NCBI GenBank assembly: GCA_041392165.1
Contig: JAWKMN010000001.1
Coordinates: 558,001 to 622,000, forward strand
Direction of reading: 5' to 3'
Source: Arenibacter sp041392165
GTDB lineage: Bacteria; Bacteroidota; Bacteroidia; Flavobacteriales; Flavobacteriaceae
DNA length: 64,000 nt
The position numbers were made by a program, and so were the translations under genes. Under the pieces are notes generated by a model. It made no database searches, was not told the DNA's origin, and saw only the letters and a program-made list of their open reading frames with translations. Below, piece after piece: positions 62,360 through 64,000 of this stretch. Each line of letters starts with the position of its first letter. The first letter of the stretch is position 1.

Positions 62360-63751
62360 ATGATGTCCGCAAAAAAATATTTCCTGTTGTTCTTGGGAGT
62401 TTTCCTTGCAATTCATTCCGCAATGGGCCAATCCCAAAAATTCAACCACGATTATTCCCAAACCCTGGTGATGAAACTGGCCTTATCCATTCCTGATGGG
62501 GAAGGGGGGTCCAAGGTCTTTTGCAATTTTGAAACCGCATTGGACCTTATTAAAAAAGCTGATCAGCTTAGCCTTCAGGTCCCTAAGGTCATTTATCTGG
62601 TCGGATGGCAATATAACGGGCACGATGACAAGTACCCTGCTTTTTTCAAAGTGAATAAGATGCTAAAAAGAGCTGGGGACGCTACCGCCGAAGAAAGTTT
62701 GTCATGGTTAATCAAAGAGGCCAAAAAGTACCATACTACGGTGAGTCTCCATATAAACATGACCGATGCTTATGATGACAGTCCGCTGTGGAACAGCTAT
62801 CTAAAAGATGGTCTGATCTCAAAACAAAGGGGTGGCGAACTTATGGTCATCGGCAATTACAATAATAAAAAAGCCTATCAGATCAATTACAAAAAGGAAT
62901 GGGAGTCAGGGTGGACCCAAAAGCGGATCGATAGCTTATTGACCATAGTACCCGAACTAAAAAATACTGGAACGATCCATATAGATGCTTGGATAGCAAG
63001 GGAAAGCAAAGGTCATCACGAATCTTTGGTGACCGAATCCGAATATCAAAAAAAAGCGTTGGCCTACTGGCGTAAAAAAGGATTGGACGTTACCAGTGAA
63101 TGGGTGATGGACTATATGACCGGATCGGTTCCCTATGCCTGGCATTTTAACGCTAGAACACAGGCCGATTATCTCAACGTTCCTGCAAAGGTGTACACTG
63201 GAAGCGGGATAAACCCGGATATCAAGACCAGTGATTTTGGCTTGGGATTTCTTTTCGGGACCAGTATGTACGGCGAAAACCTATGGCCCATCGCAATTGC
63301 GAATACCGGGTATGACCATCAATGGGACCAAAAATTTGCTAGGGAATTTTATTTAAACTGTCTTCAATATTTCTTTTTGAACCGGCTGGAAAGAAAATCC
63401 ATTACGGGTATGGAAAACGAACGGACCGCCTTTTTTTCCAAAGGGGTAACTACTTCCCTAAAGGATAGTACGGTGCGCCAAAACAACACCCCCTTACGGG
63501 AAGGAAATACGGTGCTTTTTCCGGTAGACTGGAAGGAAGAACCTACTTTGGCAGCCTATAGCGCAGTCGGGACAAAATCCAAACGCTTTACATTGTTTGG
63601 GGCCTGGAAATATTTTAGGGAACTGGACATTTATCTGGTAGGAATGACAGGGCTGGAGCGATCGGGCAAGGTAAAAGTTATGGATGGGAAGATCCCATTA
63701 ACACTGAAAGCGGGACAACCCTATGTGCTAAAACCCCATTCACCGAAATAA
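62360..63751 (+). CDS. GH101-like endo-alpha-N-acetylgalactosaminidase domain protein
   Basis: 463 residues with a signal peptide (cleavage near AMG-QS, residue 23). The segment PKVIYLVGWQYNGHDDKYPAF, followed by VSLHINMTDAYDDSPLWN, resembles the GH101 catalytic barrel (VxLVGxxxxGHD, and HxN..DAY). TGTIHIDAW (D209) fits the nucleophile strand and VTSEWVMDY (E247) the acid/base position known in the pneumococcal enzyme. It is far shorter than the multi-domain GH101 enzymes (over 1000 residues), being little more than the barrel plus a C-terminal sandwich, so specificity may differ. With SusC4/SusD4 next door, it could release O-glycans or GalNAc-containing oligosaccharides. Confidence 0.7.
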   Translation: MMSAKKYFLLFLGVFLAIHSAMGQSQKFNHDYSQTLVMKLALSIPDGEGGSKVFCNFETALDLIKKADQLSLQVPKVIYLVGWQYNGHDDKYPAFFKVNKMLKRAGDATAEESLSWLIKEAKKYHTTVSLHINMTDAYDDSPLWNSYLKDGLISKQRGGELMVIGNYNNKKAYQINYKKEWESGWTQKRIDSLLTIVPELKNTGTIHIDAWIARESKGHHESLVTESEYQKKALAYWRKKGLDVTSEWVMDYMTGSVPYAWHFNARTQADYLNVPAKVYTGSGINPDIKTSDFGLGFLFGTSMYGENLWPIAIANTGYDHQWDQKFAREFYLNCLQYFFLNRLERKSITGMENERTAFFSKGVTTSLKDSTVRQNNTPLREGNTVLFPVDWKEEPTLAAYSAVGTKSKRFTLFGAWKYFRELDIYLVGMTGLERSGKVKVMDGKIPLTLKAGQPYVLKPHSPK

Positions 63752-63813
63752 AACCAATTAGGACGGTAGCACTTAAACTCCAAAAAAGGCGGGAATTTTA
63801 AACCAATCATACA

Positions 63814-64000
63814 ATGGACAAAAACAAAAACAATAGGAGAAAAGACCAAACTCCCAATAGTAGAAGGGGGTTTATGGGCAATATGTCCAAAATCACCCTA
63901 GTTGGGGCTTCCTTGCCGCTTACTACTGCGATGGTGCTTCCGGAAACCAAGGAGGAATTAAGGATAACGGCAGCACCATATCTTCAGGACCTGACAGAAA
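63814..64000 (+). CDS. Tat-exported metallophosphoesterase-like protein (partial)
   Basis: The start ATG at 63814 opens a frame that runs off the window (62 codons seen). The N-terminus has a twin-arginine pattern NSRRGFMGNM followed by a hydrophobic stretch ITLVGASLPLTTAMVLP. The first mature residues, ITAAPYLQDLTE, resemble the opening strand of the fibronectin-like domain in purple-acid-phosphatase-type metallophosphoesterases (APYLQ...). This is too short for a firm family call. It follows the GH101-like gene by 62 bases in the same direction and may belong to the same locus. Confidence 0.5.
   Translation, partial: MDKNKNNRRKDQTPNSRRGFMGNMSKITLVGASLPLTTAMVLPETKEELRITAAPYLQDLTE

Overview
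The window looks like chromosomal DNA of a flavobacterium (Bacteroidota, probably a marine member of Flavobacteriaceae). The signs are four SusC/SusD outer-membrane uptake pairs, Bacteroidota-type lipoproteins, a DUF5690 transporter, a divergent ECF-sigma/FecR pair, a TPR-AraC regulator, and a promoter of the Bacteroidota type (TTG, 20-base spacer, TAnnTTTG). I cannot fix the genus from sequence alone. No tRNA, rRNA, CRISPR array, integrase or complete insertion sequence was seen.

Layout. (1) 1-2051: the tail of an amidohydrolase, a SelA-like PLP enzyme with a Tat-type leader, and a RidA-family lipoprotein. (2) 2384-5519: a small regulator with an HMA-like CxxC N-terminus and an AraC C-terminus, then the copper-exporting ATPase CopA. 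(3) 5858-12016: a DUF5690 transporter and SusC/SusD pair 1, whose G+C-rich composition stands out. (4) 12279-19174: an ethanolamine-type permease broken by a frameshift, a glutamine synthetase-like ligase, an aldehyde dehydrogenase, an iron alcohol dehydrogenase and a class I glutamine amidotransferase. Together these fit gamma-glutamylation-based catabolism of ethanolamine or a similar amino alcohol. (5) 19280-28620: a phosphoesterase-GH92 operon (minus strand) divergent from SusC/SusD pair 2, a probable mannose-glycan locus. (6) 29023-34080: a membrane-bound TPR-AraC regulator and PEP carboxylase. (7) 34232-54954: a uronate locus. It holds a periplasmic propeller-cytochrome c protein, UxaC, ThuA-like protein, a frameshifted LacI regulator, SusC/SusD pair 3, a DUF6807 lipoprotein, two Gfo/Idh/MocA proteins, an SDR fructuronate reductase candidate, UxuA and a DctPQM TRAP transporter. 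(8) 55078-64000: ECF sigma, FecR, SusC/SusD pair 4 (SusC with an STN signalling domain), a GH101-like enzyme and the start of a phosphatase-like gene.

How the parts work together. Glucuronate imported by the TRAP system would pass UxaC, the SDR enzyme and UxuA to 2-keto-3-deoxygluconate; the kinase and aldolase that follow are not in the window. The locus has no recognisable uronidase but has several exported redox proteins, so an oxidative route to release uronic acid is a reasonable but unproven idea. A LacI-type operator overlaps the -33 element of susC3, next to the lacI gene. Two further shared DNA motifs link distant genes: TGAACTT-TTTAAAC elements before the PLP-enzyme operon and before the DUF5690 gene, and an identical palindrome TGCAAAGGTTTGCA before the GH92 operon and before the TPR-AraC regulator.

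Limits. All family calls come from reading motifs, with no database search. Both frameshifts lie in A-runs and could be sequencing errors, real mutations or switchable tracts.
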